The notes under the pieces were generated by a model that did no database searches, was not told the DNA's origin, and saw only the letters and a program-made list of their open reading frames with translations. From NCBI GenBank assembly GCA_013361075.1, contig JABWAJ010000305.1:1-6846 (forward strand): a stretch of DNA of 6,846 bases, written 5' to 3'. Source of the stretch: Saprospiraceae bacterium (lineage in GTDB: Bacteria; Bacteroidota; Bacteroidia; Chitinophagales; Saprospiraceae). Numbering within the stretch: the first letter of the stretch is position 1; the number at the start of each line of letters is the position of its first letter. This document shows, piece by piece, positions 1 to 6,555 of this stretch. Made by a program: the position numbers and the translations under genes.

Positions 1-1
1 C

Positions 2-394
2 ATCGGCCGCGCATTAGAATATTTCACCAATGCCATCAAAAAACGCCGTGTTTGTTTCCTGCTGTCCGATTTTCTGGCCAAAGGTTACGAAGCTCCCCTG
101 CGCATCGCTGCCCGGAGACACGACCTCATCGGGGTACAAATTGTGGATCCCCGTGAAACTGCGTTGCCCAATATCGGCCTCATGCGTGTGAAAGATCCGG
201 AAACAGGGCAGGTGCAATGGCTCGATACGGCTTCTGCTTCTGTGCGCCGCCATTACGAAAACTGGCACCGGGAACAATCGGATTATTTTCGCGGCATATT
301 TCTGAAAAGTGGCGCCGATGCCCTGCGCATTCAAACGGATGAACCTTACGTGAATGCCCTGCTGAAGTTTTTTCACAAGCGCATCAAGGCATAG
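2..394 (+). CDS. DUF58 domain protein, C-terminal part (5' end outside window)
   Basis: This open frame runs in from the window edge and gives the last 130 residues of a protein; the family is usually near 300 residues, so more than half is missing. The motif FLLSDF followed by residues like RRHDLIGVQIVDPRE matches the C-terminal half of DUF58, a VWA-related fold, and the segment LPNIGLMRVKDPETG with a downstream RRHY is also typical of it. No membrane segment is visible in this part. DUF58 genes usually lie between a moxR-type AAA+ ATPase and the VWA genes of Bat operons, which fits the genes that follow. The stop codon is one base from the next start, so the two genes are almost certainly co-transcribed and may be translationally coupled. 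The precise molecular role of DUF58 proteins is not established. Confidence 0.85.
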   Translation: MGRALEYFTNAIKKRRVCFLLSDFLAKGYEAPLRIAARRHDLIGVQIVDPRETALPNIGLMRVKDPETGQVQWLDTASASVRRHYENWHREQSDYFRGIFLKSGADALRIQTDEPYVNALLKFFHKRIKA

Positions 395-395
395 C

Positions 396-1373
396 ATGGG
401 AAAAATAAAATCTATTGTTGGCATCATGCCCGTTGTGCTGTTGCTCTGGAGCGCTAACCTGTGCGCACAAACTACAGCCCAGGTTTTGTTAGACAGCGCC
501 CAGATCAGTATTGGTGACCAGGTGAAGCTGGTTTTTCGGGTTGCTTACAGCAAAAACGGCCTGTTTCAACGGGCTGATTTTACGGAACTGGATTCCCTGA
601 AAGGCATCGAAGTGCTGGGGGTTGACACGCCGCGTACCCGCATCTCGGAAGTAGGTGCTTTTACAGAGCAAACCATGACCCTGACTTCTTTTGATGCCGG
701 AAGGTACTCTCTGCCGGCAGTTCCGTTTTATGTAGCCGAAGGCACCCGTATTGATACCGCCTGGACGAAAGAACTGGTGCTGGAAGTAAGGGATGTAACC
801 GTCAACAACGATTCTCTGTACATCGAACCGATCAAGGACATCATCGCGGAACCCCGTCGGTTTAGTGATTATTGGCCTTATTTGATTGTGGTATTGATGA
901 TCCTGATGCTATGGGGCATCCTGCGTTTTGCCAACAAGCCGGTAAAAGAGCAGGTTTTTCCCAGGATGCTGGTCCGAAAAGCGCCCCACGAAATTGCTTT
1001 GGCCAAACTTTTTGCGCTGCAACGGGGTAGTCCCTGGCTGCACGCCAACGCCATGAAAGCTTATTACGCTGATTTGACCTTCATTACCAGAGAATACCTC
1101 GAAAACCGCTACGGCATTAAAGCATTGGAATCAACCACCGGCGAAATTCTGGCGGCATTGAAAAAAGAAACCATCCCCGATGAGGCGGTTGAGATCCTCA
1201 ACGGCCTGCTGCAAACGGCAGATTTGGTCAAATTTGCAAAAGCAAACCCCGATGCCGCCGCAGGCGAAACCTGGCTGGAGCGGTCGGTCGAGCTGGTGCA
1301 AATGACAATGCCAGGCGCACAACAAGCTGCTGAAGAAGCAGACAATGGCCCGGAATTGACAAATGAAGATTGA
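396..1373 (+). CDS. Membrane-anchored Bat operon protein, BatD-like/DUF4381-like
   Basis: A 325-residue protein with three visible parts. Residues 1-24 look like a signal peptide, with a probable cut after CA before QTT. Residues about 25-155 form a beta-rich periplasmic domain in which ISIGDQVKLVF and AGRYSLPAVPFYV recall the Ig-like repeats of BatD. Residues 159-178 are a strongly hydrophobic membrane segment. The cytoplasmic tail (about 195-300) carries HEIALAKL and YYADLTFITREYLENRYG followed by ALESTTGEIL, a pattern I associate with DUF4381. The ATG is the only sensible start: it directly precedes the signal peptide and lies one base after the DUF58 stop. AAGG at 386-389 could act as a weak ribosome site. 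A protein of this layout between DUF58 and batA is common in Bacteroidota. A scaffold role for the VWA proteins is inference only. Family assignment is from memory of motifs, so the operon role is surer than the domain name. Confidence 0.72.
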   Translation: MGKIKSIVGIMPVVLLLWSANLCAQTTAQVLLDSAQISIGDQVKLVFRVAYSKNGLFQRADFTELDSLKGIEVLGVDTPRTRISEVGAFTEQTMTLTSFDAGRYSLPAVPFYVAEGTRIDTAWTKELVLEVRDVTVNNDSLYIEPIKDIIAEPRRFSDYWPYLIVVLMILMLWGILRFANKPVKEQVFPRMLVRKAPHEIALAKLFALQRGSPWLHANAMKAYYADLTFITREYLENRYGIKALESTTGEILAALKKETIPDEAVEILNGLLQTADLVKFAKANPDAAAGETWLERSVELVQMTMPGAQQAAEEADNGPELTNED

Positions 1374-1445
1374 TGCAGGCTACGTGCTGATGTTTTACAA
1401 CGATCACCATCATCCATCATATAATAAATCATCAATTTTTAAAAT

Positions 1446-2432
1446 ATGAGGTGGCTACACCCTGAGTTCCTTTACCTGTTTCTGCTGTTGCCCGTAGCAG
1501 TGTTTTGGTATTGGCTGCGCTACCGGAAGCGGTATCCGACTTTCCGGTTGTCAAGTTTGCAGGCCATCCAGGGCAGGAAGAGCTGGCGGGGCCGGTTGCA
1601 GATTGTGTTGCCCATCCTGCGCGGGCTGGCATTTGCAGCGCTGATTATGGGCCTGGCACGGCCACAAAAAACGCTGGAAGAAGAAAAAGTAAAAGGGGAA
1701 GGCATCGACATCATGCTGGCGATGGATTTGTCGAGCAGCATGCTGGCGATGGATTTCAAACCCAACCGGCTTGATGTGAGCAAACGCGTGGCTGCGGAAT
1801 TTGTAGACAAACGCACGTTTGACCGGATTGGCCTCGTGGTTTTTTCCGGAGAAGCATTTACACAATGTCCCCTGACCAGTGACCACCGCATTGTCAAGGA
1901 ATTTTTAGGCGGCCTCGAATGCGGGCGCCTCGAAGACGGTACCGCTATCGGCATGGGGTTGGCCACAGCCGTTAACCGCCTCAAAGACACGAAAGCAAAA
2001 AGCAAGGTCATCATCCTGCTCACCGATGGGGTGAACAATACCGGGTATCAGTCGCCGCAGTTGGCCGCCAAAATTGCCAAAGAATTCGACATTAAAATCT
2101 ATACCATCGGCATTGGTGCTTCCGGCGAAGCCCATACGCCGGTGAGTCGGCGCAGCGATGGCACTTATGTATTCGGTTTGGCCCGTGTGGAAATGGACGA
2201 ACCGCTGATGCGGGAAATTGCTGAGCTGACCGGCGGTCAATATTACCGGGCGACAACAGAGCAGGAACTGGAACAAATTTATACCCAGATTGACCTGCTG
2301 GAAAAGAGTGAAATCGAAATTACCAGCTACAAACGCTACGGGGAATTGTTCCGTTGGTTTGTGTTGGTCGCAGTCGGGTGCATTGTGCTCGAATTCCTGC
2401 TCCGGTATACTGTCCTGCGGACAATTCCGTAG
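1446..2432 (+). CDS. batA: BatA, VWA-domain inner-membrane protein
   Basis: A 328-residue protein with the classic BatA layout. Two membrane segments lie at about residues 7-24 and 53-71, a VWA domain spans about 86-285, and a third membrane segment at about 302-320 is followed by a short tail. The metal-ion-dependent adhesion site (MIDAS) is complete: D94-x-S96-x-S98, T166 in DGTAIG, and D194 in LLTDGVNN. The N-terminal HPEFLYLFLLLP is typical of the BatA N-terminal domain. The family is tied to aerotolerance in Bacteroides fragilis and to stress or envelope functions elsewhere; the mechanism is unresolved. The ATG at 1446 is preceded by an AT-rich run without a Shine-Dalgarno sequence, usual for Bacteroidota, and begins exactly at the membrane segment. 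The 72-base gap from the previous gene has no clear terminator, so I place batA in the same operon. An identical 17-base stretch occurs twice around the MIDAS (1713-1729 and 1740-1756), encoding MLAMD twice. Confidence 0.93.
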   Translation: MRWLHPEFLYLFLLLPVAVFWYWLRYRKRYPTFRLSSLQAIQGRKSWRGRLQIVLPILRGLAFAALIMGLARPQKTLEEEKVKGEGIDIMLAMDLSSSMLAMDFKPNRLDVSKRVAAEFVDKRTFDRIGLVVFSGEAFTQCPLTSDHRIVKEFLGGLECGRLEDGTAIGMGLATAVNRLKDTKAKSKVIILLTDGVNNTGYQSPQLAAKIAKEFDIKIYTIGIGASGEAHTPVSRRSDGTYVFGLARVEMDEPLMREIAELTGGQYYRATTEQELEQIYTQIDLLEKSEIEITSYKRYGELFRWFVLVAVGCIVLEFLLRYTVLRTIP

Positions 2433-2486
2433 GTAAAATCAGGAAAAAAAGTCAAAGGAAGGCCCTCCTTTATTTAGCCCGAAACC

Positions 2487-2526
2487 AAATCTAATGTCTT
2501 AAATCTAACATCTTAAATCTAACAGA
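2487..2526 (+). repeat. Short tandem repeat, 14-base unit built from 7-mers, upstream of batB
   Basis: Three successive copies start with AAATCTAA at 2487, 2501 and 2515. Copies one and two (AAATCTAATGTCTT and AAATCTAACATCTT) differ at two positions, and the third decays after about ten bases. Each unit splits into two related heptamers, AAATCTA plus a variable one. The array ends about eight bases before the batB ATG, so it would lie in the batB leader of the operon transcript. It is not coding in any convincing frame. Its function is unknown. Similar intergenic heptamer repeats occur elsewhere in this window. Confidence 0.85.
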
Positions 2527-2534
2527 CACCCACA

Positions 2535-3539
2535 ATGTTACGTTTTGAGCACAGCGAATACCTCCTTGCCCTGGCGGCAATCCCACTGATGGCGGGTTTG
2601 TATGCGCTGTCGCAACACGTGCGCAGGCGTGCGCTGAAACGGTTTGGCGATCCGGCACTACTCGAAAGACTCATGCCCGGGTATGCCCCCCGGCGCAACC
2701 GATTCAAGCTGATCCTGTTGTTGTTGTCCCTTACGTTACTCATACTGAGCTGGGCCAATCCTCAGTGGGGATCCAAACGCGAAAAGGTACAGCGCAAAGG
2801 CATAGACCTGCTTATTGCCATCGACATTTCGGAGAGCATGCTGGCCCAGGATTTATCGCCCAGCCGCCTGGAACGAGTGAAAAAATTTGCTGTTGATCTG
2901 GTCAATCGTTCAGAGGGAGACAACATCGGTGTCCTGCTTTTTTCCTGCAATTCTTTCCTGCAGTCGCCATTTACCACCGATTACAATTTTCTCCGCATGT
3001 TTCTGGAAAGCGCCGAAACCGGTATGGCTTCTTCCGTAGGCACCAATATCGGGGCCGCTATTGAAATGGCCGGTGAAACGTTTGGTGAAGACAACCGGAA
3101 CCACAAAGCACTGGTCATTTTCAGCGATGGAGAAGACCATGAAGCACAGGGCGTGGAAGCTGCAGAGGCTGCCGCGGAAAACGGACTCATTGTGATGACC
3201 ATCGGTGCCGGCACACCGGAGGGTGGGTTCATTCCGGTCAGTACTTCTTTCGGCACGGAATACAAACGCGACGCCAGCGGAAGCCCGGTGCGCACCCGCC
3301 TGGATGAATCCACCCTGCGCCAAATTGCCAAAGCGGCAAACGGGGCCTATTTCAACATTGCTTCAGGCAGTGAAGCTGTGGTCAGCGGCCTTCGGGAACG
3401 GATTGACCGAATCGAAAAACGGTCTTTTGAAGACCGCCCGTTCAGTGATTATCAAAGCTATTTCCAATACCTCATCGGGCTGGGCCTGCTTTTGCTGGCA
3501 ACGGAATTTTTAATTGCTTTTCGCAGAACGGAAGAATAG
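2535..3539 (+). CDS. batB: BatB, VWA-domain inner-membrane protein
   Basis: A 334-residue paralogue of the preceding batA product with the same architecture: membrane segments at about residues 8-26 and 57-73, a VWA domain at about 88-295, and a C-terminal membrane segment at about 309-328. The MIDAS is intact: D97-x-S99-x-S101, T170 in VGTNIG, and D198 in IFSDGEDH. The motif SPFTTDYNFLRMFL and the region GGFIPVSTSFGTEYKRDASG with RLDESTLRQIA are characteristic of BatB rather than BatA. The VWA domain should face the periplasm or cytoplasm between the membrane segments; the sequence alone does not decide which. The start is set by the N-terminal LRFEHSEYLLALA, which matches the usual family beginning. 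The 102-base spacer before it is the longest in the operon and contains the AAATCTAA repeats. No promoter matching TAnnTTTG is seen there, so it is probably read from the upstream operon promoter. Confidence 0.93.
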   Translation: MLRFEHSEYLLALAAIPLMAGLYALSQHVRRRALKRFGDPALLERLMPGYAPRRNRFKLILLLLSLTLLILSWANPQWGSKREKVQRKGIDLLIAIDISESMLAQDLSPSRLERVKKFAVDLVNRSEGDNIGVLLFSCNSFLQSPFTTDYNFLRMFLESAETGMASSVGTNIGAAIEMAGETFGEDNRNHKALVIFSDGEDHEAQGVEAAEAAAENGLIVMTIGAGTPEGGFIPVSTSFGTEYKRDASGSPVRTRLDESTLRQIAKAANGAYFNIASGSEAVVSGLRERIDRIEKRSFEDRPFSDYQSYFQYLIGLGLLLLATEFLIAFRRTEE

Positions 3540-3583
3540 GCGTTTTTTCCGGCGGGAACGAATTTGCAGGCGTTGAATTTTGG

Positions 3584-4297
3584 ATGCATAAAATGGGAAA
3601 AACCATGCACGGATCTTTCAAAATAAAGCTAGGAATATTGGTCTTTGGCCTTTTTGTTCAAGCAGCAGGAGCACAGTCTGCGCATACCGAGTCCTTAAAG
3701 GGCGATAAGGCGTATAAGGAAAAAAGATATGCTGAAGCAGAAGAAAAATACCGCCGGGCGCTTGAAAAACAGGGTAGTGCCAAAGAAAATTACAACTTAG
3801 GCAACGCCATCTACCAGCGCGAAAACTACGAAGAGGCAGCCAAACACTTCGAAGAAGCAGCCGGTAAGGCCCTGGACCAAAACCAAAAAGCCCAGGCTTA
3901 TTACAATCTCGGCAATACACATTTTAAAAACGGAGCATGGGAAAAAAGCGTAGAGGCCTACAAAAATGCCCTGCGACTGAATCCGGGAGATGCTCAGGCC
4001 AAACACAACCTGGCACAGGCCCGCCGCCGCATACCCCCTCCGCCGCCGCCGGATCAAAACAAACAGCAACAACAACAGAACCAGCAACAACAAAATCAGC
4101 AACAGCAGCAACAAAACCAGCAATCCGATCAGCAAAAAAAGGAACAGCAATCCAAATCTCAGGCTGGCAAAGAAGAAGAAATATCCCGCCGGGAAGCCGA
4201 AGAACTCCTCAAGATCATGGAACAGGAGGAAAAAAAGGTGATGAACAAAATGCGGCGGGAAAAACGCGGCGCCTGCAGCACTGACAAGGATTGGTAG
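3584..4297 (+). CDS. batC: BatC, secreted TPR protein with Q/N-rich linker
   Basis: A 237-residue protein. A signal peptide ends near residue 30 (AAGA before QS). Residues about 33-65, 66-98 and 103-135 form three tetratricopeptide repeats (ESLKGDKAYKEKRYAEA, ENYNLGNAIYQRENYEEA, AYYNLGNTHFKNGAWEKS), with a partial fourth helix to about 149. Six prolines at 151-156 lead into a Q/N-rich low-complexity stretch to about 190. The C-terminal block ISRREAEELLKIMEQEEKKV ends in KDW, which I recognise as the usual BatC ending, so the protein is complete at its C-terminus. TPRs suggest a docking role for BatA/BatB, which is inference. Methionines at residues 1, 4 and 8 (3584, 3593, 3605) are all possible starts; Met8 gives the most compact signal peptide and Met4 a normal one. 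It lies 44 bases after batB and is the last operon gene here. Confidence 0.9.
   Translation: MHKMGKTMHGSFKIKLGILVFGLFVQAAGAQSAHTESLKGDKAYKEKRYAEAEEKYRRALEKQGSAKENYNLGNAIYQRENYEEAAKHFEEAAGKALDQNQKAQAYYNLGNTHFKNGAWEKSVEAYKNALRLNPGDAQAKHNLAQARRRIPPPPPPDQNKQQQQQNQQQQNQQQQQQNQQSDQQKKEQQSKSQAGKEEEISRREAEELLKIMEQEEKKVMNKMRREKRGACSTDKDW
4052..4150 (+). repeat. CAA/CAG-rich microsatellite-like tract inside batC
   Basis: The segment is dominated by CAA, CAG and AAC/AAT codons and encodes the Q/N-rich linker, residues about 157-189, of BatC. Runs of five, four and six glutamines are separated by single asparagines. CAA and CAG codons are mixed rather than a pure run, which lowers but does not remove the chance of replication slippage. 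It follows a CCT/CCG-rich stretch encoding six prolines at 4034-4051. All three reading frames stay open across it, producing misleading overlapping open frames; only the BatC frame has family support. Confidence 0.85.
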
Positions 4298-4320
4298 GCT
4301 TTTTAAAAAAACCAGTTAGT

Positions 4321-4355
4321 TTGCCAGCTTGCCCTTGCCAATTTGCCCTTTGCTA
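4321..4355 (+). repeat. Heptamer/14-base repeat between convergent batC and E1 genes
   Basis: Two 14-base copies, TTGCCAGCTTGCCC (4321-4334) and TTGCCAATTTGCCC (4335-4348), differ at two positions. Read as heptamers they give TTGCCAG, CTTGCCC, TTGCCAA, TTTGCCC and TTTGCTA. The last heptamer (4349-4355) includes the stop codon of the minus-strand E1 gene (TAG at 4355-4353). The array fills most of the 55-base gap between the two convergent stop codons. No strong stem-loop with a T-run is seen; a near-palindromic TTTTTAAAAA lies at 4301-4310. Any role in termination is unproven. Confidence 0.8.
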
Positions 4356-6356
4356 GTAACCCATCAACCGCTCCAACTGCTGCTTAAACCGCTCGGCAGG
4401 CATGAACAACTGCTCCAGCGGCGCTGCAAACGGGATGGGCATGTCCAAACCGGCAGCGCGCAATACCGGCGCGTCTAAGTACTCGAACAGGTTTTCTGAA
4501 ATATAAGCCGCAATCTCCCCTCCGATGCCGCCATAAAGCGTGTCTTCGTGCAGGATAATGACTTTGCCCGTTTTTTTAACGGTAGCCGTGATGGCGTCGT
4601 AATCCAGCGGCAGCAGGGTGCGCAGGTCAAGAATTTCTGCATCAGCGCCCATTTCTGCGGTTATTTTTTTCGCCCAGTGTACCCCCATGCCGTAAGTGAT
4701 GACCGATACGGTATGGCCTTCCTGTACGGTCTGGGCTTTACCGATTTCAACCGTGTAGTAGTCGTCAGGAATCGCTTCAGTGAGGCTGCGGTACAAGCCT
4801 TTGTGCTCGAAATAAATAACGGGGTTCGGGTCTTCAAAACTGGCTAAAAGCAAGCCTTTTGCATCGTAGGGGTTGGCCGGATAGACGACCTTCAGTCCGG
4901 GAGTATGGGCAAACCAGGCCTCATTGCTTTGTGAATGGAACGGCCCTGCACTCATGCCGCCGCCGGCAGGCATGCGCACCACCACGTCGGCGTTCTGACC
5001 CCAGCGGTAGTAAAGCTTGGCCAAATTGTTCACAATCTGATTGAAAGCACAGGATACAAAGTCTGCAAACTGCATTTCCACCATTGCTTTATGGCCTTTG
5101 AGGCTCAACCCCAGCCCGATGCCCACAATGGCGCTTTCGCAAATGGGGGTATTGCGCACCCGCTCCTTGCCAAATTGCCCCACAAAACCCTCCGTAATTT
5201 TAAAAACGCCACCGTATTCGGCAATGTCCTGGCCCATCAGCACCAGGTTGTCGTGTTTTTCCATCGCTTGCCGCAAACCGTCGGACACCGCATCAATAAA
5301 ACGTTTTTCGGTGCGTGCGGCTGAAGTTGGCGCTACCACCCGCTGCACATGGGGGGCATATACATCGGCCAGTTCCTGTTCTTCGCTCGACTGGATCTCC
5401 GGCTCTTCAAAAGCAATGGCCAGCCCGTCCTCGATTTCCTGGCGGATTTCCTGCCGCATCGCTTCTATTTTTGCGTCGTCGAGCACCCCCGTTTGCAGCA
5501 GGTAATTTTCGTAATTGCTGAGCGGATCTTTGGCTGCCCAAAAATCCATCAGTTCCTGAGGGACGTATTTGGTACCCGAAGCCTCTTCATGGCCACGCAT
5601 TCGGAAGGTACGGCATTCTACAAGTACGGGTTCGGGTTTTTCGCGCAACTGGGCTGCCAGTTGGCTAAAAGTGCGGTAAACTTCGAGGATGTTATTGCCG
5701 TCAATGATTACCGAGCGCATGCCATATCCAATGGCGCGGTCGGCGAGGTTTTCACAGCGGTATTGTTCCTGTGTAGGGGTAGACAGGCCATATCCATTGT
5801 TTTCAATCACAAAAATAACCGGCAACTGCCATACTGCGGCAACATTGAGCGCTTCATGAAAATCGCCCTCGCTGGTGCCGCCTTCTCCGGTAAACGCTAC
5901 TGAAACCCGGCCCTCGTGCTGCAGTTTGTGTGCCAGCGCCACCCCGCCAGCCAGCGCCAGTTGAGGCCCGAGGTGCGAAATCATACCCACAATGTGGTAT
6001 TTCATCGTTCCGAAATGGAAAGACCGGTCGCGGCCTTTTGTAAAGCCCAGTGCTTTGCCCTGCCACTGACAAAACAGGCGTTCCAGCGGAATGTCGCGGG
6101 AGGTAAATACCCCAAGGTTGCGGTGCAGGGTAAAAATGTATTCATCGGGCAGCAACGCGCAGGTGACCCCCACAGAAATGGCTTCTTGCCCGATTCCTGA
6201 AAACCATTTGCTCACACGTCCCTGCCGGAGCAGGATGAGCATTTTATCTTCGATCATCCGCGGCTTCAGCAGCCGCTGGTAAAGGGACAACAAGGTTGCT
6301 TCAGTCAGATCGCCGCGCTCAAAAGCGATGGCGGGCATTATGGTAGTAGCGTTCAT
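4353..6356 (-). CDS. 2-oxoacid dehydrogenase E1, fused alpha/beta subunits (branched-chain type likely)
   Basis: A 667-residue thiamine-diphosphate enzyme that decarboxylates a 2-oxoacid and passes the acyl group to the lipoyl arm of an E2 partner. The alpha half (about 1-320) has GIGQEA, the cofactor motif from G157 (GEGGTSEGDFHEAL) to N186-N187, and GHEEASGTKY at 255-264. The beta half (about 345-667) has TPICESAIVG with E407 as the expected ThDP-activating glutamate, FHSQSNEAWFAHTPGLKVV around H474, and a transketolase C-terminal domain with LDLRTLLPLD and HEDTLYGG. GEG...SEGD resembles branched-chain E1 alpha more than pyruvate E1 alpha (usually GDG), but substrate cannot be fixed from sequence. 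Such fusions are common in Bacteroidota. The start at 6356 (MNATTIMPAI) is chosen because a -7 promoter box lies just upstream; the frame stays open to 6617 but that 87-residue extension has no family resemblance. No E2 or E3 gene is adjacent. Confidence 0.95.
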   Translation of the reverse strand: MNATTIMPAIAFERGDLTEATLLSLYQRLLKPRMIEDKMLILLRQGRVSKWFSGIGQEAISVGVTCALLPDEYIFTLHRNLGVFTSRDIPLERLFCQWQGKALGFTKGRDRSFHFGTMKYHIVGMISHLGPQLALAGGVALAHKLQHEGRVSVAFTGEGGTSEGDFHEALNVAAVWQLPVIFVIENNGYGLSTPTQEQYRCENLADRAIGYGMRSVIIDGNNILEVYRTFSQLAAQLREKPEPVLVECRTFRMRGHEEASGTKYVPQELMDFWAAKDPLSNYENYLLQTGVLDDAKIEAMRQEIRQEIEDGLAIAFEEPEIQSSEEQELADVYAPHVQRVVAPTSAARTEKRFIDAVSDGLRQAMEKHDNLVLMGQDIAEYGGVFKITEGFVGQFGKERVRNTPICESAIVGIGLGLSLKGHKAMVEMQFADFVSCAFNQIVNNLAKLYYRWGQNADVVVRMPAGGGMSAGPFHSQSNEAWFAHTPGLKVVYPANPYDAKGLLLASFEDPNPVIYFEHKGLYRSLTEAIPDDYYTVEIGKAQTVQEGHTVSVITYGMGVHWAKKITAEMGADAEILDLRTLLPLDYDAITATVKKTGKVIILHEDTLYGGIGGEIAAYISENLFEYLDAPVLRAAGLDMPIPFAAPLEQLFMPAERFKQQLERLMGY

Positions 6357-6381
6357 GGTCAAGGCTTTGAAAAAAACGCTG

Positions 6382-6389
6382 CAAAGGTA
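6382..6389 (-). promoter_or_regulatory. Bacteroidota -7 promoter box of the E1 gene
   Basis: Read on the minus strand this is TACCTTTG, a full match to the TAnnTTTG -7 consensus of Bacteroidota housekeeping promoters. It lies 25 bases upstream of the proposed ATG, implying a leader of roughly 15-20 bases. No TTG is present at the usual -33 distance; that area is filled instead by the direct repeat at 6398-6425. An eight-base degenerate match can occur by chance, but the position fits the chosen start well and no second match was found in the intergenic region. Confidence 0.6.
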
Positions 6390-6397
6390 GGGAAAGA

Positions 6398-6425
6398 CAG
6401 GGAATTTTGAGTCAGGGAATTTTGA
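6398..6425. repeat. 13-base perfect direct repeat upstream of the E1 promoter box
   Basis: CAGGGAATTTTGA occurs at 6398-6410 and again at 6413-6425, separated by GT, giving a 15-base period. On the minus strand the copies read TCAAAATTCCCTG. They begin nine bases upstream of the -7 box, just where the -33 element would lie. Two equal sites spaced about one and a half helical turns apart could be an operator, or simply another member of the short spacer repeats of this genome. The sequence alone does not decide. Confidence 0.75.
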
Positions 6426-6555
6426 ATTGCTGTATTTCGGACAAAACCCGGAGGAATAAACTGTGCATAGCGAAACTATATGGTAAGCAGGGCAGGTTTC
6501 CCTCCAAAACAGAGTGACGAAAGTAGTACAACATTTTTGGGGGGTTGGAAGGGCT

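Noticed and set aside
2454..2471. Possible terminator hairpin AAAGGA...TCCTTT between batA and batB
   Set aside because: The stem is only six pairs with two or three GC pairs, the loop is six bases and no T-run follows; this is too weak to call a terminator inside an operon.
3559..3582. Possible -7 promoter boxes (CGAATTTG, GAATTTTG) before batC
   Set aside because: Both depart from TAnnTTTG at one or two key positions and the second lies almost on the batC start; no -33 element accompanies them.
3937..4284. Two long overlapping frames across the 3' half of batC
   Set aside because: They arise because the CAA/CAG-rich tract lacks stops in all frames; only the BatC frame has a signal peptide, TPRs and the family ending.
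5349..5903. 184-codon open frame on the plus strand inside the E1 gene, with other long frames nearby
   Set aside because: It is antisense to the conserved E1 coding sequence, whose motifs are unmistakable; no protein family was recognised in the antisense frames.
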